A stretch of 64,000 bases of DNA from an uncultured Desulfobacter sp. (GCF_963666145.1 NZ_OY762614.1:4516501-4580500), one strand, 5' to 3'; counted from the first letter of the stretch, positions 28,741 to 38,599 are shown. A program made the numbers and translations. Notes: generated from the sequence alone by a model not told the origin.

Positions 28741-29028
28741 ATGAAAATATCACAGCAGGAAGTGGAAAAAATGGCCCATCTGGCCCGGCTGGATGTGGAT
28801 GATGAACTCAAGGAAGCCCTGGCAGAACAGCTCAGTGATATCCTGGATTATATTGACGCCCTCAAGGACGTGGATGTTGAGGGGGTGACACCGGCATCCG
28901 GCGCTGCATTTATGAATAATGTGCTCAGAGAAGATGAGGAAAAGCCGTCGCCGGGTCCGGATGTGACCCTGGCCAATGCGCCGGAACGTGACCAGGACTT
29001 CTACGTAGTACCAAGAGTCGTGAAGTAG
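28741..29028 (+). CDS. gatC: Asp/Glu-tRNA amidotransferase subunit C
   Basis: 95 residues, the small clamp subunit of GatCAB, which converts Glu-tRNA(Gln) or Asp-tRNA(Asn) to the amidated forms. Typical features are the N-terminal VEKMAHLARLDVDDE, the ILDYIDALKDVDVEGVTP segment and the C-terminal ending DFYVVPRVVK. It follows the SPOR gene by 2 bp and precedes gatA by 31 bp. gatB is not in the window. Confidence 0.94.
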   Translation: MKISQQEVEKMAHLARLDVDDELKEALAEQLSDILDYIDALKDVDVEGVTPASGAAFMNNVLREDEEKPSPGPDVTLANAPERDQDFYVVPRVVK

Positions 29029-29059
29029 CTTGAATCAGACGAGAGCATAAGGAAATAAA

Positions 29060-30532
29060 ATGAACCTGCATACCCTGACCATTGCCCAGGCCCAGGAACT
29101 TCTGGCCAAAAAGGAAATATCTTCCGTTGAACTGACGCGGGCATTTCTTGACCGTATTGATAAATATGACAGCACCATTTCTGCGTTTATCACTGTTGAC
29201 CCGGGCCTTGCCCTGGAACAGGCCGAACAGGCGGACCGGGTGATTGCCAAAGGAGAAAACCTGGCTTTTACCGGAATCCCGGTTGCCCTGAAAGACGTTT
29301 TGTGCACAAAGGGCGTAAGAACCACCTGTGCCTCTAAAATTCTTGAAAACTTTGTGCCCCAGTACGACGCCACGGTGGTGGAAAAGTTTAAAGCCCAGAA
29401 TGCCGTGCTCATTGGTAAAGCCAATATGGATGAATTTGCCATGGGCTCTTCCACCGAAAATTCCGCCTTTTTTGCCACCCGCAATCCCTGGAACACAGAC
29501 CATGTGCCCGGTGGATCCTCCGGCGGATCCGCTGCAGCCGTGGCGGCGCAGTTTTGTGCCGGGGCCGTGGGCACGGACACCGGCGGTTCTATCCGTCAGC
29601 CCGCTTCCCATTGCGGTGTGGTCGGTCTCAAGCCAACCTATGGCCGGGTGTCACGGTTTGGTGTGGTGGCCTATGCCTCGTCCCTGGATCAGGTGGGACC
29701 CATTACCCGGGATGTGACGGATACGGCCATGATGCTCAATCTCATGGGCGGTCATGACCCCAAAGATTCCACCAGTGCGCCTGAACCGATGTCCGATTTT
29801 TTAAAGGGCATTGAGATGTTCAAGGATAAAGGGCTGGCCGGAATGACCGCAGGTATTCCCAAGGAATTTTCAACGCTGAAGGGCATCGACTCCCAGGTAG
29901 CGGCCATGTTTGAAAAGGCCCAAAAGACCCTGGAGAGCTTGGGCGTTACCATTAAAGAGATCTCTTTGCCCCATACCAATTATGTGGTGGCGGCCTACTA
30001 CATCATTGCCCCCTGTGAGGCCAGTGCCAACCTGGCCCGGTTTGACGGGGTGAGATATGGAGTCCGGGACATGGATTCCGACGATCTCATTGAGATGTAC
30101 AAGAAAACCAAGTCCAAAGGATTTGGGGCGGAAGTCCAGCGCCGGATCATTATCGGGACCTATTCGTTGTCTTCGGGGTACTATGATGCCTATTACGGCC
30201 GGGCCTCCCAGGTCCGGGCCTTGATCATGGATGATTTTAAACGGGCCTTTGAAGAATGCGACATTATTCTGTCTCCTGTGGCACCGACCCCTGCCTTTAA
30301 AATCGGTGAAAACGTGGCAGATCCTTTGAGTATGTATTTAAGCGATATCTTTACCCTCTCCTGCAATATGGCCGGTGTTCCCGGGATTTCGGTGCCCGCG
30401 GGTATTTCCGATACCGGACTTCCCATGGGGCTTCAGATGATGGCCCGGCATTTTGATGAAATGTCTTTGATCCGGGCAGGGTATGGCTTTGAACAGGCTG
30501 TAAACCACGGCGTTGCATTGCCCGAATTGTAA
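29060..30532 (+). CDS. gatA: Asp/Glu-tRNA amidotransferase subunit A
   Basis: Amidase-signature enzyme that hydrolyses glutamine and channels ammonia to GatB. The catalytic Lys lies in [13 protein letters not shown], and the signature [19 protein letters not shown] plus [13 protein letters not shown] carries the cis-Ser and Ser nucleophile. 490 residues is normal. It forms a unit with gatC and continues into the small gene at 30559 and mutL. Confidence 0.95.
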   Translation: MNLHTLTIAQAQELLAKKEISSVELTRAFLDRIDKYDSTISAFITVDPGLALEQAEQADRVIAKGENLAFTGIPVALKDVLCTKGVRTTCASKILENFVPQYDATVVEKFKAQNAVLIGKANMDEFAMGSSTENSAFFATRNPWNTDHVPGGSSGGSAAAVAAQFCAGAVGTDTGGSIRQPASHCGVVGLKPTYGRVSRFGVVAYASSLDQVGPITRDVTDTAMMLNLMGGHDPKDSTSAPEPMSDFLKGIEMFKDKGLAGMTAGIPKEFSTLKGIDSQVAAMFEKAQKTLESLGVTIKEISLPHTNYVVAAYYIIAPCEASANLARFDGVRYGVRDMDSDDLIEMYKKTKSKGFGAEVQRRIIIGTYSLSSGYYDAYYGRASQVRALIMDDFKRAFEECDIILSPVAPTPAFKIGENVADPLSMYLSDIFTLSCNMAGVPGISVPAGISDTGLPMGLQMMARHFDEMSLIRAGYGFEQAVNHGVALPEL

Positions 30533-30558
30533 CCACGTATTATGAAAGGAACGTGAAC

Positions 30559-30750
30559 ATGTCCACTGTCATGCCCCAGGGGGATGCTCTGAAAAAAGCC
30601 GTTGCATGGGTCGCGGAAAAACGAGGCGCCCAGCCGGATCTGAATGTGAATAAATTGGTTGATGAAGCATGTCTGCAGTTTGATTTAAGTCCCAAAGACA
30701 GTGAATTTCTGCTGCGTTTTGTAAAGGAACTTCCGGATACGCCTGTATGA
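30559..30750 (+). CDS. Small conserved-looking protein between gatA and mutL
   Basis: 63 residues from ATG 30559, with AAAGGA eight bases upstream (the GTG at 30553 is too close to it). Sequence is helical and charged: ALKKAVAWVAEKRG, LNVNKLVDEACLQFDLSP, SEFLLRFVKEL. No domain is recognised. The stop overlaps the mutL ATG by 4 bp, so translation is coupled; the consistent packing and codon use argue that it is a real gene. Confidence 0.75.
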   Translation: MSTVMPQGDALKKAVAWVAEKRGAQPDLNVNKLVDEACLQFDLSPKDSEFLLRFVKELPDTPV

Positions 30751-32669
30751 GCCGAATCCGTATTCTTCCTGATATCCTGTCCAACCAGATCGCGGCAGGC
30801 GAAGTGGTCCAACGGCCGGTTTCCGCAGTAAAGGAGCTGGTTGAAAATGCCATGGATGCAGGCGCCGACAGGATTATCGTGGAAATTGAAAACGGCGGGA
30901 AATCCTTGATCCGGGTGTCCGACAACGGGTGCGGGCTCTACCGGGATGAGGCGGTGCTGGCCGTGGAGCGGTATGCCACATCCAAAATTTACACCAAAGA
31001 TGACCTGTTTTCCATCTCCACATTCGGGTTCAGGGGTGAGGCCCTCCCGGCCATTGCGTCCGTATCAAAATTCAGCCTTGTGTCCCGGACGGCAGATAAT
31101 GCCACCGGCACCCGGGTGGATCTGGATGGCGGAAAACTTGCCGGTGTGACAGATACAGGTGCCCCTGTGGGCACCATGGTGGAAGTCAAGCGTCTCTTCT
31201 TTAATACCCCGGCCCGCAGAAAATTTTTAAAAAGTGAAAATACCGAGTCCGGCCACATTGCCGATGCATTGGCCGGCCTTGCCATGGGAAATCCCACGGT
31301 GGGATTCCGTCTTGTGGTCAACGGCAGAGCCGTTAAGAGCTATCCCCCGGGCCAGACCCTTTTTCAGCGGGCCCAGATGGTGCTGGGTAAAGAGGTGGCT
31401 GACCAGCTGTACGAAATCCAGTGGCCAAAGGGCGATGATGGCGAAGATAAAGGCTTGTTGAGCCTGGATATCCGTGGTGTCTGCGCCAATCCCGGCGTCA
31501 CCCGCAGTACGGCCAATCGAATTTATCTGTTCGTCAACCAGCGTCTTGTGTATGACCGGGGGTTGATTTCAGCCATGTTTCAGGGGTATCGGGGCAGGAT
31601 CATGAAAGGGCGGTATCCTGTGGGGGCGGTGTGTGTGACATTGCCCTACGATCAAGTGGACGTTAACGTGCACCCGGCTAAGCGTGAAATTAAATTCATT
31701 ACACCCGGCCCCGTCTACCAGGCTTTAAGCGTTGCTGTGGCAGACGCCTTGGGCCGGGGCCAGGACGATAAGTTTTCCTATGCCAGGGCAATTATACCGC
31801 AAAAAAAAGAGGCTTTGACCCCGGTTCAGGAGTCACTGAAATCTGCATCCCTGCCGGAAAAAAAAGTTACGTCCGATTTGTTTGAAGGTCAGCAACAACG
31901 GCCTGTGTATAATACGCCTGATTCGACTCCTGAGGCCTTTCAGGCTGCTGAACCCCGGGATGAGTCCTGGGTTCCTGAACCGGAGCCAGAGATATCCGCC
32001 AAATCTATTTTGCCGGATCAGGGGGATAAAGGTTTAGACCCGGCGGTTTCAATTACTTTTTCCAAACCGGAACCGTTTCAACGTACACAGTCCGAGGTTC
32101 GGGTGGTCGGCCAGGTGCTCAACATCTATATTGTGGTGGAGAAAGAGGGCCATCTGATACTGGTTGATCAACATGCGGCCCATGAGCGCATAGTCTTTGA
32201 GCAGCTGTTAAAACGCTACAAACATATGGATGTCCAAAGCCAGTCCCTGGCTGTTCCCGAGATTCTGGAGCTGAGCCACAAAGAGGCCGTGGTGCTTGAA
32301 TCCATTATGGCTGACTTGGCCGACCTGGGCATCCGGGTGGAACCCTTTGGCGGGACATCCTTTGTGATAAAAGCGGTGCCCGTGCTGGTGGAGGAAAAAA
32401 ATGTAGGGTCCATGGTGGTGGAGATGGTTGAACAAATCAGCCATGCCAACGGCACGGGCCTGAAAGATGACTGGCTTGATGACGCCCTGGCCACCATGGC
32501 CTGCCACCGATCCGTGCGGGGCGGGCAGTCCATGTCTCTCCGGGAAATGACGGCGCTTGTGGAACAGTTGTTTGCGTGTGAAAACCCCATGCACTGCCCC
32601 CATGGCCGTCCCGTCTTTGTCTCCTTTGATGCCCGAAGTCTTGAAAAGCTGTTTAAAAGACTTGTGTGA
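30747..32669 (+). CDS. mutL: DNA mismatch repair protein MutL
   Basis: 640 residues. GHKL ATPase domain with NQIAAGEVVQRPVSAVKELV, DAGA, DNGCG and FGFRGEALPAIASV; a linker at ~350-450; and a C-terminal dimerisation domain. The C-terminal DQHAAHERIVFE matches the DQHA-x2-E-x4-E metal motif of MutL nicking endonucleases, and ACHRSVRGGQSMS plus CPHGRPVFVS complete the site. This MutL therefore probably nicks DNA itself, as in organisms without MutH. Confidence 0.95.
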   Translation: MSRIRILPDILSNQIAAGEVVQRPVSAVKELVENAMDAGADRIIVEIENGGKSLIRVSDNGCGLYRDEAVLAVERYATSKIYTKDDLFSISTFGFRGEALPAIASVSKFSLVSRTADNATGTRVDLDGGKLAGVTDTGAPVGTMVEVKRLFFNTPARRKFLKSENTESGHIADALAGLAMGNPTVGFRLVVNGRAVKSYPPGQTLFQRAQMVLGKEVADQLYEIQWPKGDDGEDKGLLSLDIRGVCANPGVTRSTANRIYLFVNQRLVYDRGLISAMFQGYRGRIMKGRYPVGAVCVTLPYDQVDVNVHPAKREIKFITPGPVYQALSVAVADALGRGQDDKFSYARAIIPQKKEALTPVQESLKSASLPEKKVTSDLFEGQQQRPVYNTPDSTPEAFQAAEPRDESWVPEPEPEISAKSILPDQGDKGLDPAVSITFSKPEPFQRTQSEVRVVGQVLNIYIVVEKEGHLILVDQHAAHERIVFEQLLKRYKHMDVQSQSLAVPEILELSHKEAVVLESIMADLADLGIRVEPFGGTSFVIKAVPVLVEEKNVGSMVVEMVEQISHANGTGLKDDWLDDALATMACHRSVRGGQSMSLREMTALVEQLFACENPMHCPHGRPVFVSFDARSLEKLFKRLV

Positions 32670-32827
32670 GGCCGGGGGATGGGATATAAACTTCGAGAAT
32701 CTTTAGGTTTGATTCAATGCGGGTGCGGCAGGGGGAAAATGATAACGGCAAACGCCGCTTTTTCCTGATATTTCGAATCCTGGGCCCGGTCTTATGTTTA
32801 ATCTGACAGGAGTATTATAAAAAAAAC

Positions 32828-34468
32828 ATGCGAAAATTCATGCAAACTTTTTTTGCTTGCAAGACGGCAATTGCTGTGTTGGCCTTTTTTGTTGTCGGTG
32901 CAGCAACCGGTACGGGATTGTGCGGTGACGCAAAAACCGTGGCTGTCATCCCCTTTGAAATGAATTCCTCCCAGGACTTAGGTTTTCTGCAGAACGGATT
33001 GTTCTCAATGCTTTCCTCACGGCTTTCCGATGCCGGGAAGGTGGATGTGCTGGATCGGGAAACCGTGGATAAAGCCCTGGCCAAGGCAAAGGACGACGGA
33101 ATAGTGACGGGCAGCCTGAATGAGGGCTCTGCCCGGAATTTAGGTGCTGCGATGGGGGTGGATTACATTCTTTTCGGCAGTCTTACCCATTTCGGTGAAA
33201 GTCTGAGTTTGGATGCTTCCATGGTGGATGTAACCGGCCAGAAGAAAACCCTTGCCTTTTTTGAGCAGAGCAACGCCATGGGCGATGTGATCCCCCTGGT
33301 GAACTCCTTTGCCGGTGATATTAACATGACAGTGTTCAACCGCAATATTGATAACAAACTCTATGCCCGGCCCCAGGAACCCAATCCGACCCTTGGGGGG
33401 CTGCAGTATGCAGGCGCTCCCAATCTTTACGGCGGCGGCATGACGGCCATGCAGGCAAGCCAGGGATTTACCACCCACGCAAAGGTGAAAGAGGTGATCC
33501 GGGCCATGGCCACCGGCGATTTGAACAAAGACGGCCGTATCCAGGTCGTTACGGCAACGGATTCCTCGCTTCACATCTCCCATCTTGAAGGAACGATGCT
33601 TGCCGAAGAGACCCATCTGGATTACGCATCTTATTTAAGAATTGTCGGGCTGGATGTGGCGGACATCAACGGCAACGGGTATCCGGAAATTTTTGTCACC
33701 GCCATGACTGTGAACAGAGAAACCCTTTCTTCCTTTGTGGTGGAATACAATGGGTCCGCCTATACCACAGTCCAGGACGGGATGTCTTATTATTTCCGTG
33801 TGATTGATTCCCTGGATGGCAATCCCGTGCTCTACGCCCAGGAAAAAGGCCGGGGGCCATATGATGGCAAAATTTACATCATGACCCCGGCCAATGACAC
33901 CTACCAGGAGGAAAAAGCGATCCGTATGCCCAAAGGAACCTCTGTGCTTTCCCTGAACAGGGGACCGGTCCGGGAGGACAACGGCATTGAGTTTGTAAGC
34001 ATTAACAAGCATCATCGGCTCGTACTCATCAATGATGCGGGGTCAAATGACTGGGAAAGTACGGAAAAATACGGAAAAAACAATAACTATTGGTTTACCG
34101 GTGCAGTGGGGGGGGATGCCACTTACCAGGAGCGGGAGTACTTGAATCCCAGAATTAAATTTCATCCCGTGGGAGAGGATCAGAAAGAGAAAGTTTTCCT
34201 GATTACGAATAATGAGCTTGGCGGCGGTGCCTTCGGTCGGATTAAACGGTTCAAAGATGGACGTGTTGAAATCATGTCCTGGAATGGTATTGCCCTTGCG
34301 CCGGTATTTCAGACCGTTCCCCTGCAGGGCTGGGTATCTGATTTTGATATTGCCGATATAGATAATGACGGGGTGGATGAACTGGTAATTTCCGTTGTGA
34401 CCCGGTCAAAAGTAGCCATTCTGGCCAAAGATCAAACCTCGAACATTATTTCCTATAAATTGAAATAA
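32828..34468 (+). CDS. Exported CsgG/TolB-like + FG-GAP repeat protein
   Basis: 546 residues with a signal peptide (hydrophobic stretch ~13-32 ending TGTGLCG). Residues ~35-160 resemble CsgG/FlgO/TolB-N-type domains (KTVAVIPFEMNSSQDLGFLQNGLFSML, DVLDRETVDKALA, MGVDYILFGSLTHFG). The C-terminal ~330 residues carry repeated calcium-type FG-GAP/VCBS signatures (ATGDLNKDGRIQVV, LDVADINGNGYPEIFV, FDIADIDNDGVDELVIS), so a beta-propeller is likely. It is probably periplasmic or at the outer membrane. I know no named gene with this exact pairing; it stands alone between mutL and the porin. Confidence 0.75.
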   Translation: MRKFMQTFFACKTAIAVLAFFVVGAATGTGLCGDAKTVAVIPFEMNSSQDLGFLQNGLFSMLSSRLSDAGKVDVLDRETVDKALAKAKDDGIVTGSLNEGSARNLGAAMGVDYILFGSLTHFGESLSLDASMVDVTGQKKTLAFFEQSNAMGDVIPLVNSFAGDINMTVFNRNIDNKLYARPQEPNPTLGGLQYAGAPNLYGGGMTAMQASQGFTTHAKVKEVIRAMATGDLNKDGRIQVVTATDSSLHISHLEGTMLAEETHLDYASYLRIVGLDVADINGNGYPEIFVTAMTVNRETLSSFVVEYNGSAYTTVQDGMSYYFRVIDSLDGNPVLYAQEKGRGPYDGKIYIMTPANDTYQEEKAIRMPKGTSVLSLNRGPVREDNGIEFVSINKHHRLVLINDAGSNDWESTEKYGKNNNYWFTGAVGGDATYQEREYLNPRIKFHPVGEDQKEKVFLITNNELGGGAFGRIKRFKDGRVEIMSWNGIALAPVFQTVPLQGWVSDFDIADIDNDGVDELVISVVTRSKVAILAKDQTSNIISYKLK

Positions 34469-34602
34469 ACTGCGAAATTTAAAAAAACATTGACAATCTT
34501 GTTAAAATAGCATTAAAAGAAGAGCTAATTGGGCATCCTGTTTTTAAAAGGAAGGCGGGATGCCTGCGTTCAGGCAGTTATAAATCCTAAAAGGAGAAAA
34601 AG

Positions 34603-35658
34603 ATGAAAAAAATTATTGTGGCTGTTACAGCCCTCGTTCTGATGGCCGGTTCTGCTTATGCAGCAGATTGGAATTTCTACGGAAAAGCCTTCCTTTGGAC
34701 AGGTTGGTCCGATACAGATGTTATCAACGGTGCTGACGGCGATACCCAGTATGGCGAGAACCTTTATAATAATGCAAGAATTGGCGCTAATATCACAGTT
34801 TCCGATGAATTGTCCGCACGTTTTGAGTATGGTACTGATGGTGGTGCCAATATTCGTCATCTTTATGGCGTTTGGAATTTTGGCTCCGGTACTCTGACAA
34901 TCGGGCAGACCGATACTCCTCTTAATATTGATTATTCTGGTCAGAAGGTTCCAACCAACATGGCGAACAACGCTTTTGCGGACGACAACACTGCTGACCT
35001 CGCAATGGGTGGATTCGGCAATTTGGACAACAGCCGTAATCCTGAGATCATGCTGACCTTTGGCGGATTCTCCATTGCTTTCATTGATACTGATGAAAGC
35101 TATGCTGATTCTGATACTCTTGGTTACGCCACCCAGTCTTTAATCCCCATGATCGCAATGAACTATAAATATCAGTTTGATATGGGTGAAGTTCAGATTG
35201 CAGGTGGTTATAACACTTTTGAAGTGAATAATGACGACGACGTTGATTCTTATGCCATTGGCCTTGGAACTGACCTGCACTTCGGTGCATTTGGCATGTT
35301 TGCTTCCTTTATTTGGGGCGAAAATGTGGCTGGTCTGGGTTCTGATACTGCAACTGGATTTGGCGGTGAAGCCGTATATGATGGTGTTGACACTGACGAT
35401 TGTGTATCCCTTGGTGGCTATATCGGCGTGAATTTCGCTGTCAGTGAGATGCTGACCCTTGAAGCCGGTTATGGTTATATCCATGATGAAATGGATGACG
35501 CCAACACAACTTCTATCGCTCAGACCTACTACCTGCAGGCTGCTATTACTTTGGCCCCGGGTGTTACGGTTACCCCTGAAGTTGGTATGATTGACCAAAG
35601 AGAAACTGGTTCGGATGAAACCATTTACTTTGGCGCTGCTTGGGAAATCGCTTTCTAA
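34603..35658 (+). CDS. Outer-membrane porin
   Basis: 351 residues. Signal peptide MKKIIVAVTALVLMAGSAYA followed by ADWNFYGKAFLWTGW, the start of a general porin barrel. Alternating aromatic/acidic strands continue to a C-terminal IAF, with Phe as last residue (YFGAAWEIAF), typical of BAM substrates. Acidic loops (NNDDDVDSY, GVDTDDC) would face outward. AAGGAGAAAAAG precedes the ATG. The 5' region from TTGACA at 34490 holds two small hairpins (GGCATCC/GGATGCC and GCCTG/CAGGC), and a strong terminator follows: an independent, probably highly expressed gene. Substrate unknown. Confidence 0.85.
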   Translation: MKKIIVAVTALVLMAGSAYAADWNFYGKAFLWTGWSDTDVINGADGDTQYGENLYNNARIGANITVSDELSARFEYGTDGGANIRHLYGVWNFGSGTLTIGQTDTPLNIDYSGQKVPTNMANNAFADDNTADLAMGGFGNLDNSRNPEIMLTFGGFSIAFIDTDESYADSDTLGYATQSLIPMIAMNYKYQFDMGEVQIAGGYNTFEVNNDDDVDSYAIGLGTDLHFGAFGMFASFIWGENVAGLGSDTATGFGGEAVYDGVDTDDCVSLGGYIGVNFAVSEMLTLEAGYGYIHDEMDDANTTSIAQTYYLQAAITLAPGVTVTPEVGMIDQRETGSDETIYFGAAWEIAF

Positions 35659-35698
35659 GTTAATAAAAAAAAATAAATTTAATACTGCCTGAACTATA

Positions 35699-35735
35699 AC
35701 GGGCTGTAGATTTAAAATCTGCAGCCCGTTTTCTA
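35699..35735 (+). terminator. Rho-independent terminator after porin
   Basis: ACGGGCTG pairs with CAGCCCGT, with an inner AGAT/ATCT, around TTAAA, followed by TTTTCT. It lies 41 bp after the porin stop. Confidence 0.8.
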
Positions 35736-36158
35736 TTGGTGATAAAAGATCAATGCCGTAACCGTGAGCATTGATTGTTTTACCACGAAAATTCGTGTCC
35801 TATCCTTCCTGTTCTTACCTAATATGGGGCTTTTAATCTCCAACTCTCCTCTTAACTTTATGATATTGAATAGGCATGGGATGAAAGTGAAATCGATTGT
35901 TCGAATTAACGGCAGCTTGGCGTTGCATCAAATCACAGATCTAATATTCCCACTTTGTCAGTCCATTTCCGCCGCTGACTGTTCAGGATAAGTGAAGCAG
36001 ATTTCGAACTTGGTTCTAACGCCAGTCGCTGCTGTGGGGGCAACCACAGGGGGTTGCCCCTACAAAAATGGCTGACAATAAGAATCAAGCTCCGGATTTT
36101 AATAGCGCAGGAAAAAACGTTAAGACACTGTTGTGTGAAAGGTGGGTGGGGCGACGAT
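35736..36158. other. Intergenic region with a dispersed-repeat copy
   Basis: No convincing gene. The plus-strand frame 35764-35991 has no ribosome binding site and no recognisable composition. The notable content is a short inverted-repeat element at 36036-36063 (see repeat entry), related to the one at 54957. Confidence 0.5.
36036..36063. repeat. Short GC-rich inverted repeat (GGGGCAACC type)
   Basis: GGGGGCAACC then ACAG then GGGTTGCCCCTAC: the arms GGGGCAACC/GGTTGCCCC form a hairpin. The TGCCCCTAC end is shared with the element at 54957-55034, suggesting a dispersed, non-coding repeat family. Confidence 0.6.
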
Positions 36159-36194
36159 AAAAAAGTGCCGGCAAGGGAGTTTCCCTTGCCGGCA
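36159..36194 (-). terminator. Rho-independent terminator after flagellin
   Basis: Minus strand: TGCCGGCAAGGGA pairs with TCCCTTGCCGGCA around a three-base loop, followed by six T. It ends the flagellin transcript about 30 bp after the stop. Confidence 0.85.
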
Positions 36195-36226
36195 GGTTGG
36201 TTGGTTAGGTTATGCGGCGTCCAGAA

Positions 36227-38599
36227 TTACTGGAGCAGGCTGGTCAGGTTTGAAGATGCGGCGTTTGCCTGGCTCAGGGCATAGGAGCCGGTCTGGGCCA
36301 GCAGGGACAGCTTGGCAAAGTTGGCTGTTTCCGCAGCAAAGTCAACGTCTCTGATGGTGGATTCGGAGGCCGTCACGTTGGTTTTGGTCACCGAAAGGTT
36401 GGAGATGGTGGATGTCAGCTGATTCTGCACCGAACCCAGGCCGCTTCGTGTGGCATCCAGGTCCGCCAGTGCAGCTTCCGCAATGGCAATGGCAATTTCA
36501 GCATCCTCCTGTGTCAAAACATTGATATCGGCCAGAGTCATCCCCTTCTGGTTGGAAATAGTCACATCTTCACTGGCTGCGGTTATTTCAAGGGTCGAAC
36601 CGCTTGCAATGGTGCTTCCGGTTTCCAATGTCATTTCTTCGGACAGGACGACTTCAGAATCCAAAGTGAGATTGGTGCTAAGAGTTGTTCCGGCTTTATA
36701 TGTGGTGCCGCCAACGGTGATATCCTGGTTAATCGTTGTTCCGGTTGCAATGATCGACGTACTGGCAAGGGTCGAACCTGCCGACAGGGTCATATCTTCT
36801 GTTAAAACAGTTTGATTCACAGTCACGGGACCGCCAACCAATGAACCCTTCTCTATTACCGAACCTGATGCTATTTGAGATCCTGCCGCCACATCCATAT
36901 CGTCAGAAGTCGTCATGGAGCTGCTGAGTGTCACAGAATCACCTATAACAGAGCCGGCGGTGATGACGGATCCAGATGCAATATCTGAACCCGATTCAAG
37001 TGTCATATCCGCAGCTAATGTCGTGTCTCCGCTGATGGTTACTTTCGCGCCTAATACTGTTCCTGCAGTCATAGTACTGCCTGAATTAATAATTGAATCG
37101 TCTGCAAGTTCCATATCCTCGGTGACAATCAAGGAGGAGCTGAGCGTAACATCAGCGGTTAAAGTGCTTCCGGCCGCATATGTCTGGCCGCCATTGGTAA
37201 ATGACTGGTTAACCACTGTGCCTGCGCCAAGCACTGAACTGCTTGCAATGGTTGATCCGGCTGTGATGGTCATATCTTCTTGTAGCGTAGCATTTCCTGA
37301 GAGAGTGATGCCTCCAGTGATGTTCGTTCCTTGTGCGATTACTGATCCGCTTAGCAGCTTGGAGCCAGCTTCGAGCTGAAAGTCGGACACAATGGTGGTT
37401 TCTCCTTGAATCGTGGCGCTGCCGCCAATAACCGTTCCTGCCGTCAACACCGAACCTGAGTTGATGACCGACTTATCAGCAACGATGGTGGTACCGGTGG
37501 ATGTATAGTCTCCGCTGAGCGTGATTTTATCATCCGTGCCGCCGGCTGCGATTCCGTTAATATTGAATTGGCTGGAGCCTTCCTGGGTCAGTGTTATGTG
37601 TCCGACAGTGGTGAGGTCTGCTGCTGAGACAGTATCACCGAAAACGCCGCCTGTATCTCCGGTTACGCTTAGAACCCGTCCATCCTGAGACGTCAGGGTG
37701 ATGCTGCCGGCATCATTAATGGCCGCAGAAATACCTGTTTCATTTGTCTTATCATTGATGGCGGTGACAAGTGAGGCATCGGAGTCGTTGTCTTGAACAT
37801 TAATGGCACCGATGTTGACGCCGTTGATGGCAAAATCGGCACCGGTGGTGCCTTCCTGAATAGCGCCATCTGTGGTGGTCTCAACGATCGCCATTGCAGA
37901 GACGCCTGTAAGGGAAGAAACCGAGTTGATTTCATCTGCCAGGGCACCGAGTCCGTTTTCCTCTTTGTTATTGGCTTCAATGGTAATGGATTCCAAATTG
38001 ACATCTTCGCCGGTGATGGCTGACGTGATGGTCAACTGAACAGTGCTGCCTACTTCGCCGTCAAGTTCCATTGTGGCCGTTGAAATATGGCCGATGGAAT
38101 CAGACTCAGTGTCTCCTATGCTGATAGAAGATGTCTCGTTGGCAGATGCGCCGGTGTGGATCACCTTGTTGGTGTAGGTGCCGTTGAGAAGCTGCAAGCC
38201 GTTGTATGATGTGGTGGTGGCAATGTTGTCCAGCTCTTCCATCAGTTTGTCAATGTCCTGCTGAATGGCAGACCGGGTTGCCGTGGTCTGGGTATCTGAT
38301 GCAGCCTGAATGGCTTTGGTTTTAATGGTGTTAACAATGCTGACGGACTCTTCCAGAGCGCCGTCTGCGGTCTGAACAATGGAAACACCGTCGTTGGCGT
38401 TCTGGATGCCCTGGCCAAGACCGTCGGCCTGTGCCGCCAATGAATCGGCAATGGTCAGACCGGATGCATCATCCGCAGCAGAGTTGATTCTCAAACCCGT
38501 GGAGAGACGGGTCAGCGATGTTGTCATATTGTTGTCGTTTGCAACCATATTTCTATGGGCGGTGAGTGCGGCAACGTTGGTATTAATACTTAAACTCAT
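36227..38599 (-). CDS. fliC: Flagellin with long repeat-rich central insert
   Basis: 790 residues, against ~270-500 for most flagellins. Residues 1-140 are a normal N-terminal D0/D1 (SINTNVAALTAHRNM; LSTGLRINSAADDASGL) and ~700-790 a normal C-terminal D1/D0 ending NAASSNLTSLLQ. Flagellin_IN-type segments lie at ~185-320. Residues ~371-683 are about seven degenerate repeats of 35-36 or 53 residues with the core AGSxIASGSVIxAGTVIG, hexapeptide-like periodicity suggesting a surface beta-solenoid. GGAGG precedes the ATG, and a sigma-28-like promoter lies 150 bp upstream. No other flagellar gene is in the window. Confidence 0.93.
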   Translation of the reverse strand: MSLSINTNVAALTAHRNMVANDNNMTTSLTRLSTGLRINSAADDASGLTIADSLAAQADGLGQGIQNANDGVSIVQTADGALEESVSIVNTIKTKAIQAASDTQTTATRSAIQQDIDKLMEELDNIATTTSYNGLQLLNGTYTNKVIHTGASANETSSISIGDTESDSIGHISTATMELDGEVGSTVQLTITSAITGEDVNLESITIEANNKEENGLGALADEINSVSSLTGVSAMAIVETTTDGAIQEGTTGADFAINGVNIGAINVQDNDSDASLVTAINDKTNETGISAAINDAGSITLTSQDGRVLSVTGDTGGVFGDTVSAADLTTVGHITLTQEGSSQFNINGIAAGGTDDKITLSGDYTSTGTTIVADKSVINSGSVLTAGTVIGGSATIQGETTIVSDFQLEAGSKLLSGSVIAQGTNITGGITLSGNATLQEDMTITAGSTIASSSVLGAGTVVNQSFTNGGQTYAAGSTLTADVTLSSSLIVTEDMELADDSIINSGSTMTAGTVLGAKVTISGDTTLAADMTLESGSDIASGSVITAGSVIGDSVTLSSSMTTSDDMDVAAGSQIASGSVIEKGSLVGGPVTVNQTVLTEDMTLSAGSTLASTSIIATGTTINQDITVGGTTYKAGTTLSTNLTLDSEVVLSEEMTLETGSTIASGSTLEITAASEDVTISNQKGMTLADINVLTQEDAEIAIAIAEAALADLDATRSGLGSVQNQLTSTISNLSVTKTNVTASESTIRDVDFAAETANFAKLSLLAQTGSYALSQANAASSNLTSLLQ
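36551..37489 (-). repeat. In-frame tandem repeats of the flagellin insert
   Basis: Encodes residues ~371-683. Four to five units are 35-36 residues and two are 53, the longer ones carrying an extra NGGQTYAAGSTL or VGGTTYKAGTTL segment. Units begin at (E)DMTLxxGS or a variant: near residues 442, 495, 531, 567, 602 and 655, with two more degenerate units before 442. Confidence 0.8.

Noticed and set aside
32670..32827. Possible c-di-GMP riboswitch before the CsgG/FG-GAP gene (GGCAAACGCC)
   Set aside because: The bases around it do not form the conserved three-helix core; it is better read as a weak terminator-like hairpin after mutL.
35764..35991. 75-codon plus-strand frame after the porin terminator
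   Set aside because: No ribosome binding site, no coding bias, directly after a terminator.
36450..37379. Long plus-strand open frames opposite the flagellin repeats
   Set aside because: They are shadows of the repetitive, GC-biased flagellin codons; they have no ribosome binding site and the minus-strand frame is certain.
36551..37489. Regular repeats that might suggest CRISPR
   Set aside because: The units are degenerate, contiguous and in frame within flagellin; there are no constant repeats with unique spacers and no cas genes.
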